A stretch of DNA of 64,000 bases, taken from positions 40,300,001-40,364,000 of the forward strand of contig OX485804.1 of assembly GCA_950295325.1 (NCBI GenBank), given 5' to 3'. The stretch comes from Polytrichum commune (Eukaryota > Streptophyta > Polytrichopsida > Polytrichales > Polytrichaceae). The translations under genes were made by a program, and so were the position numbers. Below, piece after piece: positions 1 to 15,100 of the stretch. A model generated the notes under the pieces. That model had not been told where the DNA came from, ran no database searches, and was given only the letters and a program-made list of their open reading frames with translations. Position 1 is the stretch's first letter; each line of letters starts with the position of its first letter.

Positions 1-186
1 GAAATGAAATACTTCTCTTCAGGTCCAAATTATCTGACATACTGCCACGGGAATTTGGGCGGGCTTAAGCTGTTGAGTTCTGCACAAGCTGAGAAAGGGG
101 GAAACGTAACGCAGCAGAGAAGTGTCATGGGTATGGGTGAAACTGGCAGCCCTTGTCAATATTGCTCAGGTGAGGTAAAGACAACT

Positions 187-3100
187 ATGAAGTTAATCGT
201 GAAGCATGGTGAGCGCTCTTTGAATTTGGAGGTGGACCTGGACGAGCTGGTATTCCAATCCCTATTTCACTACACCACTTAAATCTTTTCTCAAACTCCA
301 GAGAATATCCCATGAATATGTGTGCAATACTTCATAGCCCTCTGAAAACACTCCTTTATCGCAGGTGGTTCAAATCTCTACAAAAGAGTGATCCTCCATG
401 ATTCAATTGCAATAAACATGCGATAGTGGATGATGCATTAAACCCCGTAATTCAGTTCAACTTACCATGCTGAACATCTTCTGATGAAAGGTGTTAAGCC
501 AATGGGTTAGGTAGGTTATCGGAATGTTGTATCCGATATAAAGCTGATGTGTTCTTGTTGTTGTTGTGCTAATGCTCCAGGTGGAAAATTTGAAGGCTAT
601 CATAGAGGTAGAGGTGCGTTTTAGCATTGATCAGCTTAGCATTGAAGCCTTTGTAATATCATGAAGGTCATTCTAAAGTCCTGAGGTGAATGCTAACATG
701 TGAGTGGTGAATGGTGCTCTTGGTAAATTTTTAGGCAAGTATATTAAATGCATCGATCTAATGCCACATGAAAAGTGGAAGGCCATGACAATCTGAAGAT
801 AGGGTTTGGACTAGGTTTAGACTCTGTCATATGAACTTCTACATCATCAGGCAACCAAATGTGGCACAAAAGAATGAGGCGTTTAAAACAGATGGTGAAT
901 ATGAAGAGTGTCCACAATGATTTTGCCAGGACTGGTTTGTGCAGACAAATGTGCCACTCCTGCAACAAAAACTATATCACAAAGATCAGGAAGTGCAAAA
1001 TCACATGCGGTTGAGTGCAGCTGGAGTCCATGAGAATGCTGTATTAACTCTTGTAAACTCATCTGTGGCGCCCTCCAGGTAACTTACTCCAGCTTGTTCA
1101 ATCCTTTCTACAAGGCGCATTTTATCCTCAGCTTTGTAGAAACCCAAGAGAAAGAAAAAGATTAAGACAAAGAAACATCAGTGTGATATACACTGATGTG
1201 CAGGACCATTCACCACCTTCTACCCATGCTCGCATGAGCATGGGGGCGTGAAGAGCTCCTCTGTCAGGGCTGCATATCATAAGCAATGCAATGCCAAACT
1301 CAGCCCAGCTCAGGGACAGGAGCAGTAGAAACCCAAACACTCCAACTCCGGATTGTGATAACAATTTCAGGTCCAGCAATAGTAAACTCTTTTTTCGTCA
1401 ATGTTTGTTGACCGATTTGCTCCAATTAAGGTATGTGGCTTTGTTGTGGAGACTTCCAACTCCGACAATTTTGGTTGTTGGATTCCCAGGGGGTGCACAT
1501 ACGTAGTTTTATGTATCATAACACGTAAAGTAGATGAGGCTAATTAGGTTAGCTTTCTTAATTGGACACTTATTTTGGGCTCTAAATTGGCGGTATAGTT
1601 GTTTTAATTTGGTGGGTGAGTAGTACATGGTGAGTTAGCCAACACCTTAATGATATTTGGGGTTAGTCATCTTTGCAAAAGTCAAACTACACCCACCATC
1701 CTTCATAATGAGCAGTGCTATCCACCGAGTTATGACACGCTTGATTTTTGTGCATGAGGTAGGCAAATTAGGAGGTGGCATGTGGTTGTGAGGTGCCGAT
1801 CAACTTGTATTGTGGGTATTTCATTATGAAAAAACAATTTGGCAACATTTTATCTTTCATGTGACCACTTTAGAGACATGACACAAGCAATATTTGCATT
1901 CAACTTTCTTTTTATTGGCGAGTGACCCATGTAGAATCTACTATTGATGTTGTCTACTTACATAACATTGAACGATGAAAGAGTTCCCTCATTTAACACC
2001 ACATTGGGGAGTAGAAAATCTTTGATTCCAAGCCTAGATCAACACCTTCCTCAACTCCAATTTCAATGATTTCAAATTCTTTGGTCCTGTTTCGCAATTG
2101 GTAACATGCTCAAGCTTCTAATGCTAGAATCCATCGGTTGGATGATTCCACAAAGTTGGAGGTGTCCACATTAGCCTCATCTACCTTACGTTCAATTGAG
2201 GGAGTAATTTTTTTGAAACCACATGCGTTAAGTACATGCACACCTAGGGGTTTAAAATGACATCCCTTGTGTGTGTATATACAGGGGTGAATGTTTTTCC
2301 AAGGGTTTAGCCAATTGTGGAGCCTTTGGAGGACTTGAAGTCATGCAGGATCCCTCCTAGAAGTTGGTTGAGAGGTTGTGTGGTTTGCTACTTCGAAAGT
2401 TCATTAGCCACCGCAGGGCCCATTTCTCCATCAAACTAGGCTCGTAATACACTATTGGGAAGCTCTTACAAGTACACTTTTATTGAGCATGTTGATCTAA
2501 ACCCTCGAGCTCGCCTGTTCGCCAAACTCACGTGAGGTTTGAACTTTGGTCCCAAAGACTATACGGATACCTCTATAGAATAGAACGAGTGAGTATTTGA
2601 AGTCCAAAATGTGATGAGGATGTTCTTTGCAGTGCAGGAGGCTCTGCGGAATTAGCAGGTTCAAACCATTGGTCTATCAATCCAGACGGATCTGCAGCCA
2701 ATCCAGTTGAGCTTCAAAAGCATCTCCGTGCTGATCCTGTGGCTATGGCTCATCTACAGCAGGTACATTACAATACCTCGTCAAGGTATGCAGACGTCAG
2801 TGTTGATCCAACGTAGCAATAAATTGGATGCCCATAATATATATTTGAGTGATACGTGGTTAGGTGTGTGGATCTAAGGGCCGCTTCACACTATGGCTGT
2901 CGAAGTCGAGAGGCCGTGGGATTGAGTGGCCCAACTTAGTTGAGAGTCCAAAGAAATGGGTTGAAAATAGCCAATAAAATATAGTAATTGGAGCCTTCGG
3001 CCGGGCATAGTGTGAAGCTTCCAAAGGCCAAGTTCAAAGTCCAAACCTTCAGCCATGAACTCCCACGACCTCTCAACTTGGACGGCCATAGTGTGAAGCC

Positions 3101-6100
3101 TCCAAAGGCCAAGCCCAAAGTCCAAACCCAAAGGAGCATCCCACTTTATTCCTCCTTGTCCAAAACAACCCCTCCATTCTAACGGCCATGATCTTGTCAA
3201 TGATTGATTCTTTTATGAAAAGAAACTGACGGCCTCTCGACCATAATTTGGGTTTCCAATCCTGTCCAACCCAAACTTCCTTCGAGATCCTGTCGCCTTT
3301 TTCAAAAAGTAATCATTTTAAATTGTGATGGCCTTTGGTCTTTGGCCTTAGTGTGAAGGGTCGAGAGGCCAAACTCTTGGTTTCTTGCAATATGATTGGT
3401 GGAAATCGACGGCCTCTGGACCTTTGGTCATAGTGTGAAGCGCCCCTAACAACAAACACCAAAAAGACATGTGCTTAAAAAAGATTGGACTACGTCCTCA
3501 AAACATGCTCACCATTCTAGGCTGAAGAGTCAACATGGTTGGGGGGGAGACCTATATGACCACTTAATGAGCACGAGAATCTTTACTTTGCTTGTATTTA
3601 AGATATTCATATGAGCTCTGAAAATTGTGAGCCAAATGGCTATGGACACGATTTAAATTTGCTAATCATCACGCAATAATCGTATGGTGGCAGAGAAATC
3701 CTGAAATCGCACAAGCTGTGCTTGCACACAACATTCAGTTGTTTCAGCAATTGCTTCGTGAGCAATATCAGCAGAGGTTGAAACTTGAACAGCAGAACCA
3801 AGAGAGTGTGAGTATCTACCTATATAGCTATGCATGCATCAATAGATTAATCACAAGATTGAATGGGTGTCATATGAGAAGCCACACTTTTATGTATCGT
3901 ATGAAAATGGATGTGTATTAAACATCCTTACACTAAATATTGAATTTAGTTTCACGTATGGTATTTTGTGTCACTGGTAACTTTTCTAACGACACTTTTC
4001 ATGAATAAGTTTACAAGTACAGCCACGGATGATTGAAAAAAAAAGTTTGGTATAAATGCATCCTGATAATTTTGTAATGAAATTTTGTCATGGATGATTG
4101 GATTTTTGGATGAAACTTCACTTCGTAAGTCATAGTAATTGTGATGTTGTAAAACTACAATGCCCAAATTGTTCTTTTAAAGGAATGATGAATAATTAGG
4201 TTTACATTTAGTGTTGGTGACATTACACAGGCAGTTTACAATTAGTATTGAGCAAGACACTTAATAGAATCGGTGACACTAAATTCAATATTTAGTGTAG
4301 TGATGTACAACTAGAAGTTGCTTGTGCTACTAACTCCACTTTTTGTATTGTAGCTCGGGGGGGGGGTAGTCATTGGTTGGAGTAGCAATATACGTGCTTA
4401 CAAATGATAGGGTATTTTAAAAACATGGGGGCTAAAAATTATAAATGGAGTTAAGAGTAATATAGGGTATCAACCATGACACTGGACATCTTTAAAGTAC
4501 TATAGGATATGGAATAATAGGTAATTTGGAATTATAAGTAATGCAAGCCATTTTTCTATTAACCCAAAGTAGAAATTTACATAATGATAGCATGTGAAAA
4601 AAAAAAGAGAATTGAAAGTAATACCCCCCTATAAAATAGTGGTTGTTCGCACCTATATCCTTAACTTTTTAACACACTGCCCCCCCCCCCCCCCCCCCCC
4701 CCCGAGTATTGTAGTAAACTTATTCTTTGGAAATTGCAGGTTCATGAAAGACCTAGTAAGAGGCAGCACCATGAAGCAGGGGAGCCCAGTTTCTTTGGCT
4801 CATCTCTCTCACAGCCTACCCAGCACCAAATCTCCTATGCAGAACATGTAGTAATCTTAACCCATTGTCTTTTCTTTTCTTTTTTTTGGTTTTGGTTTTT
4901 AGGGTGTGTGTTTTTTGCAACTTGCAACTTGATATATTTTGTTGTCTGGATTTTTGTAATATGAGAGGAAAGGATTTCTATCCTCTAGGCTCTACCTGTG
5001 AAGGAGGAAATATTGGGATACACTGCCGAATGAATGAATGCAGATGCTGATGCACTGATACTTGGCCAACAATTGCTGTGTTCCTGGATGTGCAGGAGTT
5101 GATGTATTCTGACCCCTTTGACGTGGATGCACAAAGGAGGATTGAGGAATACATACGACAGGTAACGTTTCCAGGCCATTACAGTTATTGCAGATGAAAC
5201 CATGGGTTTAGTCCCAAACCTTGAGTTTATGAGAATTAACACAAAGTTGTCTAAGTTTTCTTCATGTTTGAATTGCCATACACACAAAAGTGGTGCAGGG
5301 CTATTAAAAACTGACTTTCTAGCTTGTCCTACTAGGATGGGCACGCCAAGCTAACGTTGCATAGGTCGATATGGGGCGACAACGGCTCTCATGCATATAC
5401 CTTATTTTAGAGTCTAAATTCTCTCAAAGTTTGAGAGGTGGAAAGAGGAGGTCTCAAAAGTTTCACCCAACATTCAAAGTAGGCTTCGTTACACAACAAG
5501 CTAATGAGCTCTCAAATAGAAGGTTTTCTCAAAGAAGGATCATGGTTTTGTATAGGAGATATCAACAGTGCTATTGTGGAAAAATCAAAACAAAACTGCT
5601 TAAGCCCATAAAATATACTGGAATCAATTCTTAGGAGCTACAGTAGTTTCAGTATTATGGGTTACAATAGAGTTATCTGTACAGCTCCTCAAAGACACAC
5701 AAAACCTTGTTCTTCTTTAATATAGCATTGTTGATATTGAAACATCTAAGGTATGTGGGTGTTATTTGCTTGGTTTCATGTTCTCCAACATCTACCGATT
5801 AGATTTACACAATAAAACTTGTTTTTTGCATTAGCAAATCTATGATGAAGCATCAACAAAAACTTGATTGAAAATGAGACGTCTTTGAATTAGTTATGGC
5901 TATCATAAGTGCATGTTTGTTGATTCCTTGAATGATTACAAGAGTCCTCCAAATTGTGTTCATTATCGAGTGTGGAGTAATTAATAAAATTTAAAGACAT
6001 AGTTCAATCTCTTTCAAACATGTGTTCTTTTTCAAACATCTTGTTCTTTGGTCCTCACCAAACCACACACCAATCAAATATAAGGGTCCGATTTAGAAAA

Positions 6101-9100
6101 GTAACCAATTAACACTTGCCTACCTCATTACTGGAGTGAGTTGTAGGTTCATTTCTACAAATTAACATAACATCACTTAGTTGATGAGCTGTGTTCAAGG
6201 ATCTAGTAGTAGATTTGAGAATAAAGACTCCAGATACCATAATCCTAGGGTTTCATATTGAATTTGAAGTTGGACAGCTGAACACAACTCATCAACTAAG
6301 TAATGTTATGAAAACAAAGTGGATCAAATATATGTGCAATAGTCCTCAACAATCATAATTGTATCGCGATCGTGACATGTTCTGTGCATCCATTGGCATG
6401 GTAAACCATGTCTGTACACCATTTATTGTTTTTAGTGTCACTAATCATCCAAAGTTTTACGTAATTTGCTATAATTTTTCACTTCAAATGTAAGTTTTTA
6501 TCAAGGATGAGTTGTTTTTTTGGTTCTATAATGTCCAAAGAACATATTTGACGTTTCCTAGTAAAGAAATGCAATCTATGTCAAAAAGTTATAGCATAGA
6601 GTACTTCCCAATAGTAAGTGGCACTAAATGCCATGTAGTGGTGTAATGATATATGCTTGCAGTTTTATACCAAGTCATCCTGGGGTCAATCTGTCCTAGA
6701 AAGGTCCCAATGGCTATTGGTCTCTAATACCAACCACTTTAATATGGCGAAAGCTCAATTCGTGCATTTTGTTTCGTGAAGAAAAATGTGGATGAGAATT
6801 GGGAAGCGGCAATTGAGCACAACCCCGAAGCCTTTGCACGTGTTGTATGGTGCCCAAAATTTCATTGCTTTGATTTTCTAATAACTTGAAAAAGAAAAGA
6901 AAAAAGGAAGAGTATGAGAGCCAATGCGTCACTTATCTCACGGAGCTTACTCTTTGTAAGATCTAAGAGCAACATGCATAACTTTATAGGATGGGATGAA
7001 ATTTGAAAGGAGAAAATTCTATGAGATACTGAATATAAATCAGGGTACTAGACTTTTTTGAGAATACATATTAGATATAATTCAAGAATATTCATTCAAT
7101 GTTTAAAATATCCTATGAATGTGCACATTACTTCTTAGCCCTCTGAAAATGCCCCTTTATATCGCATGTAGTTCATTAGATTGAATTGTCTTCTTAGTGT
7201 GGGTTACCATTTGGAGTTATGAGTTGTTGTAACTTTTTACTAACATTATCCTTTTTTATCAAGTAGGTTATGTTATGTTCTTTGATGGGCATACTAACTA
7301 TTTATGTAGCTTGAGTAAAAATTCACACGCTTAGTAAAAGTTATAACAACACGTAACTTCAAGTGGTAACCCACACTAATAGGACAATTCAGTGTAGCTT
7401 GGACCCCGTGTCAGTTTGGCTTGTTCCACTTGTGCATATGAATTGACATCTTGGTTGAACCCAATCCAATGCACCCATGCAACCATATGCCCTTGCCCAT
7501 GCGTTCTAGCCATATGCATGTATGCATATGCCCCTACTCATAACCCCCCCCCCCCATGACCCACCACCATCATAGCTCCATGCACCCATGGAGCACTTGG
7601 AGAAAGAAAGAATAAAAAAATAAACAACTCTGTACTATAACCCATGCCATGTCACCATCTTAGTGTATACGCGTCATCTTAGCTCCATGCATGCCATCTC
7701 CCCCTAATCTCCCCCACTGTGCCCACCTTTTGCACTTGTAGTCCCCCAACTTTCCACATTTGCTTCTTATTTCTTTTATCATATATTTGTTTTGGGGAAG
7801 GGTTTCTGGCATGTGGCCTTTTTTCTTTTAGAAACCTAGTTGGACATGTGTCCATCTTTTGTAAACTCCCCATATCAACACTACCTCATATACCATGCAT
7901 CCCCCCCCCCTACTTGTGCATACCCACCGTATGCATGTATGCCATGCCCATACTCATTAACCCCCATGACCCACCAACATGGCTCCATGCATGCCACCTC
8001 CCCATGGTTTTCCCCACCATACCCACCTTTTGCACTTGTAGCCCCCAACCTTTCCACATTCATTTTCTCTTTCTTTTATCACATGTTTGGTTTGGGAAAA
8101 ACTCTTTGGTATGTGATCCTTTTTCTTTGGATTCTTTTCAATTTTTAGGGATATATATATAACAGAAGATGTGGTGGTGGCGGCAGAGGTGAGTCAATTA
8201 TATCCTTAAACCCCCACCCACCCACCCCCCCCCCCCGGCCATAATATTATTCAAATCCATAACAGTGTTCTGTGAGACTGAATGTGGGGAATATCCAGGA
8301 ATATTATGTGGATTATTGTTAGTCTCACATAACATTATTATGAATCTGAACAGTGTTATGCCCACCCCCCCAAACTTGCCCCCCGTGGGTGTTGCTCATG
8401 CAACAATTCCGGACGATCTTGTGGTTACATCTATGAAATTAGGATTGTTATATGAACCTATGTTGTGTAGAAATTTTGCAGATAAGAATAAGACTTTTCA
8501 AGGGGTGGGTGATGGGACTCAGATTATGTTGTATGTGGACATGGAGGTCAATGGCGTCCCTTTGAAGGTAACCGATACGCCGATACGACTACCATGTCAC
8601 TCTCTTCATAGTGAGAGATCACGTCTCTTTAAATTTATTAGGTTTAAAAAGCTTGCTTGTACACGTGGGAAACAACATGAACATGTTTTTGTGCTTCCAT
8701 AGCATTGCAAAACATGGATAACCATAATCACATTTGTTGAGAGTATGATGAGAATAAAGATCGATGAGGAAGATGCATACAAAGAGAGAGAGAGAAACAA
8801 AATTTATATTGGATATTGTGGTGTTGATGAACTTAGGCATTTGTTGACACCGGTGCACAGAGCACTATCATTTCCATCAGCTGTGCGGAACGATGCGGGT
8901 AAACCTCCTCTCCCACTTTGCCCACCCCAATCGATAATTTTTTTTATTAATATCGGGGGTTGATTGGGAGGTATTAACTCTGGGACAAAATGTAAGGTTT
9001 CATGTTATCTAGATGGATCTAGAATATTAGAAGTGAATAGGGTTAAATGAACTCTCAAAATATGTTCAGAGAGCATGTGTGTGAAGTTTATAGGTATGAA

Positions 9101-12100
9101 CTGATGTTGGTTTGGTATATAGGTGGATGCAATGCGCATGGTATCAGTTGTCAGTAACCAACATCAATAATGGTATCAAAGAATTGACCTGTGGGTATCA
9201 AATTATAATACCATTCAAGTAATGAAATTTGGTGGGTTATGTGAAGGTGAGAGAATCTTTGTTATGAACGAATTAGGGTTTGGGTGAGGACCATTCTAAA
9301 TCATGTTGATACTAGGACGGTTTTGCCTAGGTGTGAAGGTTCGTGCATGGTGCATAGATCCGAATGGTACCAAAACAAAAATATTGTCCAACGTCCATAT
9401 CTGAATGGTATCAAAAACGACGATATTGGATCAACAAGTGTATGAACAAAATATATATAGTGCACCATGTGCAAGAGATTTGTATTGTTGCCTCTCAATG
9501 GACTAGAGTCATAGTGCCTTTTGAGGTTTTATTTTTATTTTTCTTAGGCACATCATATCTAGCTACATTGATATGTGCAATTAGGTTGCCCCACGCAGTA
9601 TATTGACTTTCCACACTATTTTGAATATTAACTATCAAAGTAACAAAATAAAAATTTTTTAATTTTAATGTGATTGGTATACAGATGAACAAACTAAGTT
9701 ATAAAATTGTGTGATATGATCTCGGGGGGGGGGGCAGTGTGTTAGAAAGTTAAGGATATAGGTGCGAACAACCACTATTTTATAGGGGGGTATTACTTTC
9801 AATTCTCTTCTTTTTTTCACATGCTATCATTATGTAAATTTCTACTTTGGGTTAATAGAAAAATGGCTTGCATTACTTATAATTCCAAATTACCTATTAT
9901 TCCATACCCTATAGTACTTTAAAGATGTCCAATGCCATTTTTGATACCCTATACTACTCTTAAGTCCATTTATAATTTTTAGCCCCCATGTTTTTAAAAT
10001 ACCCTATCATTTGTTCGCACGTATATTGCTACTCCAACCAATGACTACCCCCCCCCCCCCCCCCGAGGATCTGATTTTGACCCCAAGGCAATTTGCATGG
10101 GTAAAGAGGCAACAACCTATTTGTGAAGGCAACCTAATTGCAACCGTTAATGTAGAGAGAACAAAGAGAAATATCATGGAGCTTGGCTTGTTGCACGGAT
10201 ATTGAAGGACATAATATATAGGGCATCCATGGGGAGAGTTCATGGGCAATTAATGCATATCATTATTAAGTAGCTACATGATGGTCTCTTTCCAGAGAAA
10301 GAGGCTCAATTGAAATACTTTGATAATTATAGTTGCTTGTCGAAAAGTTCACAGTACACATCGTAAGTGCTCCTCATAAATGAGAAATCCCGGAGTTAAA
10401 GGAGTTCATGGCCACTTAATGCATACCATTAATGAAGCAACTACATGATGGTCTCTTTCAAAAGAAAGAGGCTCGATTAAAATACTTTGATCATTTATAG
10501 TTTCTTGTTGAAAAGTTCACAATAGACATCTTGAGTGCTCCTCATACATGGGGAATCTTGGAATTAAAGGAGAATTATGTTGATGTGATACCTAATCCCA
10601 CGCAATCAGGGAGTTGTGTAATGTTATGTGACTAGATGACAATAGTATAACATGATGCAATTGGTATCGGTTTCCCTCTTCTAAGTGTAAAATGGCATGG
10701 CAGATTGTTGAGGTTGTTGGACAGGCGGTATGTGGGCATTGCAAAGGGTGTTGGGCAATCTATGATTGTTGGCCGCATCCATGTTGCACCTTTGAAGGTG
10801 TGTGTTACTCACTACTTGGCTCCTTGCACATGCATTGACCCCACATTCACCATAAGGTGAGTCCTAGTTGATCATTACATAACCATTTGACGCATGAGAC
10901 GGTGTTTTTGTGATTGAGGAAGAGGGTGACCCAAACGATAATTGCCTCCCTCTCCCAACCTTAATTTAGGCCATTGTTCTCCATGGTTGAAAGTAAATGA
11001 GAGGAGGATGTCAAAATGACTATGTCCAATAATTACTATTCATGCTTGAGTCTTCCAACCCTAGAGAATTATCTAGTCAATAATGAAAAAGTCAACAACA
11101 ACAACAAGATTTGTTTTGGCATTTGTTTGCGGTGCATCTCGTTACAATACCAAAGTTTGCATTGTTTGGGGGAACCCAATTAATCCTAAGAAAGCAATAT
11201 GATGCTACTCCAAGTTAATCTACCTTAGTCTTGTGCCCATCTTGTGCCCATCTTGTGCATCATAATCTTGAGCCTTGGGGCCATTCACGGTTAGGGTACT
11301 ACTTTTGGCCGTCTAACGGAAAACGGACTTTTTTGGATAACTTCACATGCTTGGTATGCTTAGATTTGTATTGTGAAGCATATTTTGGATCATACCTACA
11401 TTTCATACTCCATATCGAGTACACTGACAAAGTTAATTTAGAAGGAATAGGGTCATCTAAGATATCCTTTTGATTCCTTAAAGGACATTCAGGAGTGCTA
11501 TCTTAATTGTTCACCTTAGGATCAAGGAATGAAAAGGACAACAAGAATCAATCGAAACAATCCCAAATTTTTTCCTCACACTCATCGTTCAAGTGTGTAC
11601 CAATAGAACCAAATATGTATTGAATAGCAATTGCCCAACTTTACATGTGGCACCAAACATGTCCAAATATACATATACTCACGGCCACACGTAAAAGGAA
11701 CGTCTAGTATTAATATTGGACAAAAAAAATTATATGAATGGACACATGGCACTTTTACCAAGGTACCAAGATACATAACAGGAAATAATTGACCACCAAT
11801 GCACACCTAAATAGCAAAAAAATGCCATTGATGTGGCCTAGGGTTTAGGGTTTAGGGTTTAGGGTGATTATTAAATAATAATAAAAATCTTTCTTGATAA
11901 AGCTTATGAACTATCTACTTATTTATGTAAAATTTATTGATCAAATAATAGTAAATCATGATAAAAACCAAGATTAATGCGACAAAGTCCTTAAGTCCTT
12001 TGTCCCGAAAGTAGTACCCTGATCGTGAATGGCCCCCCTTACGAAGATGGACTCTTTTCTATTTCCACTCAATGAACCAATTTCCAACGTTTTGATTCTT

Positions 12101-15100
12101 ATTTATATGAATGACAGCCGAGGATAGACTATTGCTACCCTCCTATAAGTCCTCACCTCATTGTTAGTGCCTATCTTAAGACAAGAAGCCAACACAAACT
12201 CAATTGTAGATAGAACACATGGAAGTGCCGGAACTTCCAAATCCAATATGCATTGTGGATAACTCCAAGGAGAAGAACTTGGGGGTGAAATCCTACAATT
12301 GCTCAAAAATGGTATGTGAGAACTTTGGATAGAAGACCTTGCTAAACAAAAATAAACAACAAGACGACATTAAGAGCGCGATATGATGCACTAACACCCA
12401 CTGAAGGTTGGCATGAATGAGAGGTGCTTCACTCTTGGGCATAGACATAGAGTCATATTTGGATCCGAGATGGGTGTATAAAGCTAAGCTCTGAACCAAG
12501 CAGTACTCTCTCGTCTCAAAGGTGGCTAAACATCATTACATTATGATGATGGATGTACAAGCTATAACTACCTTTTGGAGGCATGTTGATCCCAACATGG
12601 TTCAAGACACTTCAATTTTTTATCATATTAGTGGAAGGGCTAGGGTAAACGGACACTTTAGCTCTACACCCACGTACTTCTCGTAAGATGTGCGAACACA
12701 AATTAGTGCAAGATGATTAGCAAATCGAGATCGTGCCCGTAGCCACTCTCCTCATAGTTTTCAGAGCTCATATGAATATCTTAATTCAATAGCACAGTGA
12801 AGATCCTCTCTCATTAAAAGATCAAATAACCTCCCCCAAGGATGTTGACTGCTAAACATAGAATGATCAACAAAATTTTGAACACATAGTCCAATCTCTT
12901 TCTAACGTCGATTCTTAAATCCAAACCTAACCAAACACCACTCAAAATAGGTGTCCGTTTAAGATGAGCAACCCAATTAGGCTCGCTTATCTTAGGGTTT
13001 AAAGGACATGATATAAACCATTGAATGCACAGATTGGGAGGAACCACTACCCATGCTCCTTCATGGTGCTCGAGCATGCAGATATCGAGTTCATTTTTGG
13101 ACTTGACATGTTAAGAAAACATCAGGTATGTTGCTCACACAAAAGTAAGTCCAGAGTCGTCACTAGAATGTTACTTCAACCCTTTCGAGACACCCGCTCT
13201 AAGATTCATTCAATTGAAAAGAAAAGAAAAGAAAAAAACGGACTAAACTTTGTCGCAATGGTAGCCAAAGGCTCTCCACTTCCAAGCTTTCTCGCGATCT
13301 CACTAGCACACCAAAACCATGACGATGCTTGCTTGCGGTAGTGCATGTTTCAAGGTTTCGATACAACAGCCAGTATTAGGTATCTAGTTAGAGACGAATA
13401 CCACCCATGAATGTTATCCAATGTTTCAAGAGATCATTGAAGAATTATGAAGTGCACGCATTTAACGCTGGAAAGTTTTTGTCCAGTGTGTCGTAGACCT
13501 GAAGAACAATGTGTTGAATGTCGGAGGTGGTGAGATCTCCGTTCCGTTTTTGCAAGGTTTCATCTTCACCTTCAGCACTTTGCTTCATAAGTTCTGTTAT
13601 ACGACTCATAAGTGGGAAACTATTGAGTGTAAAGCTTCATGTACATGTGCACGTTCTCATGCAAGGAAGGTGATGGAATCAAAGTTTCACATTAATATTT
13701 GTTGTTATGCAAAGCATCTTCATTCATGTCATGCCGATTTACATTCGTCAAAGCATATTGTGCAGAAGCGGAGTTGCCTGGACATTTACGTGATGATAAA
13801 CTATTGGAAGGAAATCTCGCAGTAAGATTCAATCATCCTTGTTCAAAATTTTGACAACATTTCAAATCGGAACAACTGAACATAACGTTACTGAGTTGTA
13901 GGTTGATGCACGGTGGGGTCGGAATTTTTTTAAGGCATTATGCCCTCTTTGTTTTGGGCATCCCATACTAAATGAATAGTACTCAGTCTGAGTATTGTTC
14001 ACAACGTGCTTATTGAGAACTAACAAGTAGCTAAACCCGGGATTGCCTTGCCAAAACTGCAACTTGTATAATGTTTTGAAATTGATATACATAACCAACA
14101 TGTCTCGTGTCCACCTGCAAAGGGTCCTACATGGAGCCCAACATCTACTGGCCAACCTTTACAAAAATATTTATCATGAATATATGGAGATGGTCAACCT
14201 CTCACTTTCCACTCCCTGTTTAAAAAGGGAGCAAAAGTGAGAGGCTAAGTAAATTTATGTTGTATTTAAGTAAATCTAGTTATATTTTCAAAATCCAGAC
14301 TTTTTAGTTGCTTCTATTCTATCACAGGATCCTACAAAAGATTGTTAATATACCGAAATTTTATGGAAGATGTGTGAATCCTTAGTGAAGGATTGAATTT
14401 TCATGCTATTAAAAATATGATGAAAAATTCAAATATCTATTCTCTTATGTTAAATACATAAAATAACTATTGAATAGTGAAACAACATCCAAGACAACTA
14501 CTATAATATTTACAAAGTCAACTCTACACATTCTATTGGAGGATCTTTACCATACAATCCTATCGTGGGATCCTATGATGGATTTCAACATGTTATAATT
14601 CTGGACTTTGGACTTAGTCTAGTTTTACTTAAAGAGATGTTTAATGTTATGAAGATTCAACAATTGCATATGTCTTTCTTTAAAGAATTAATAACCTTAA
14701 ACAAACAAAAAAATTGGCTTTTCCAGAATGATATGAGTAGCAATAAAGTGGTCGAATTGCATCCTCCAGCTGCTGTGCATGCACCTTGTATTTCAGGTTC
14801 ACTTTCAAACCACGAAATTGACATATATATATACATTGTGACTTCTCATGCAATAAGGATATGGTGATTCTTTACTAATTTATAACAAAAACACATTCAT
14901 GTCACGAAATAGGTGCAAATTTCAACTATCTAATGTTGACCATGATTTGTGATTGAATGTCCAATTGCATACAAACCATTGCAGCAAGTCTTGGAGATGC
15001 CAAGGGCACAAGTAGAAACCCAATTGTAAGTTTTCTATGCACGCTCATTGTTTTTTATTAATCAGTTTAACGTATTTAGTAAGTTGGATGTGATCAAATT

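Noticed and set aside
4-186. Longer DDI1 N-terminus from upstream in-frame ATGs
   Set aside because: The ubiquitin-like fold starts directly at the ATG at 187, and the upstream residues have no match in the family. The region is more likely 5' UTR.
4594-4851. 85-codon frame across the poly-C tract with a poly-Pro run
   Set aside because: The proline run is the poly-C MITE end in one frame; the true exon 6 frame is different.
7719-8162. 147-codon Cys/Pro/His-rich open frame
   Set aside because: It spans the two units of a pyrimidine-rich tandem duplication inside DDI1 intron 8.
13021-13341. 106-codon open frame spanning DDI1 exon 12
   Set aside because: Only 13033-13125 is DDI1-like; the rest is intron read-through past the donor GTATGT.
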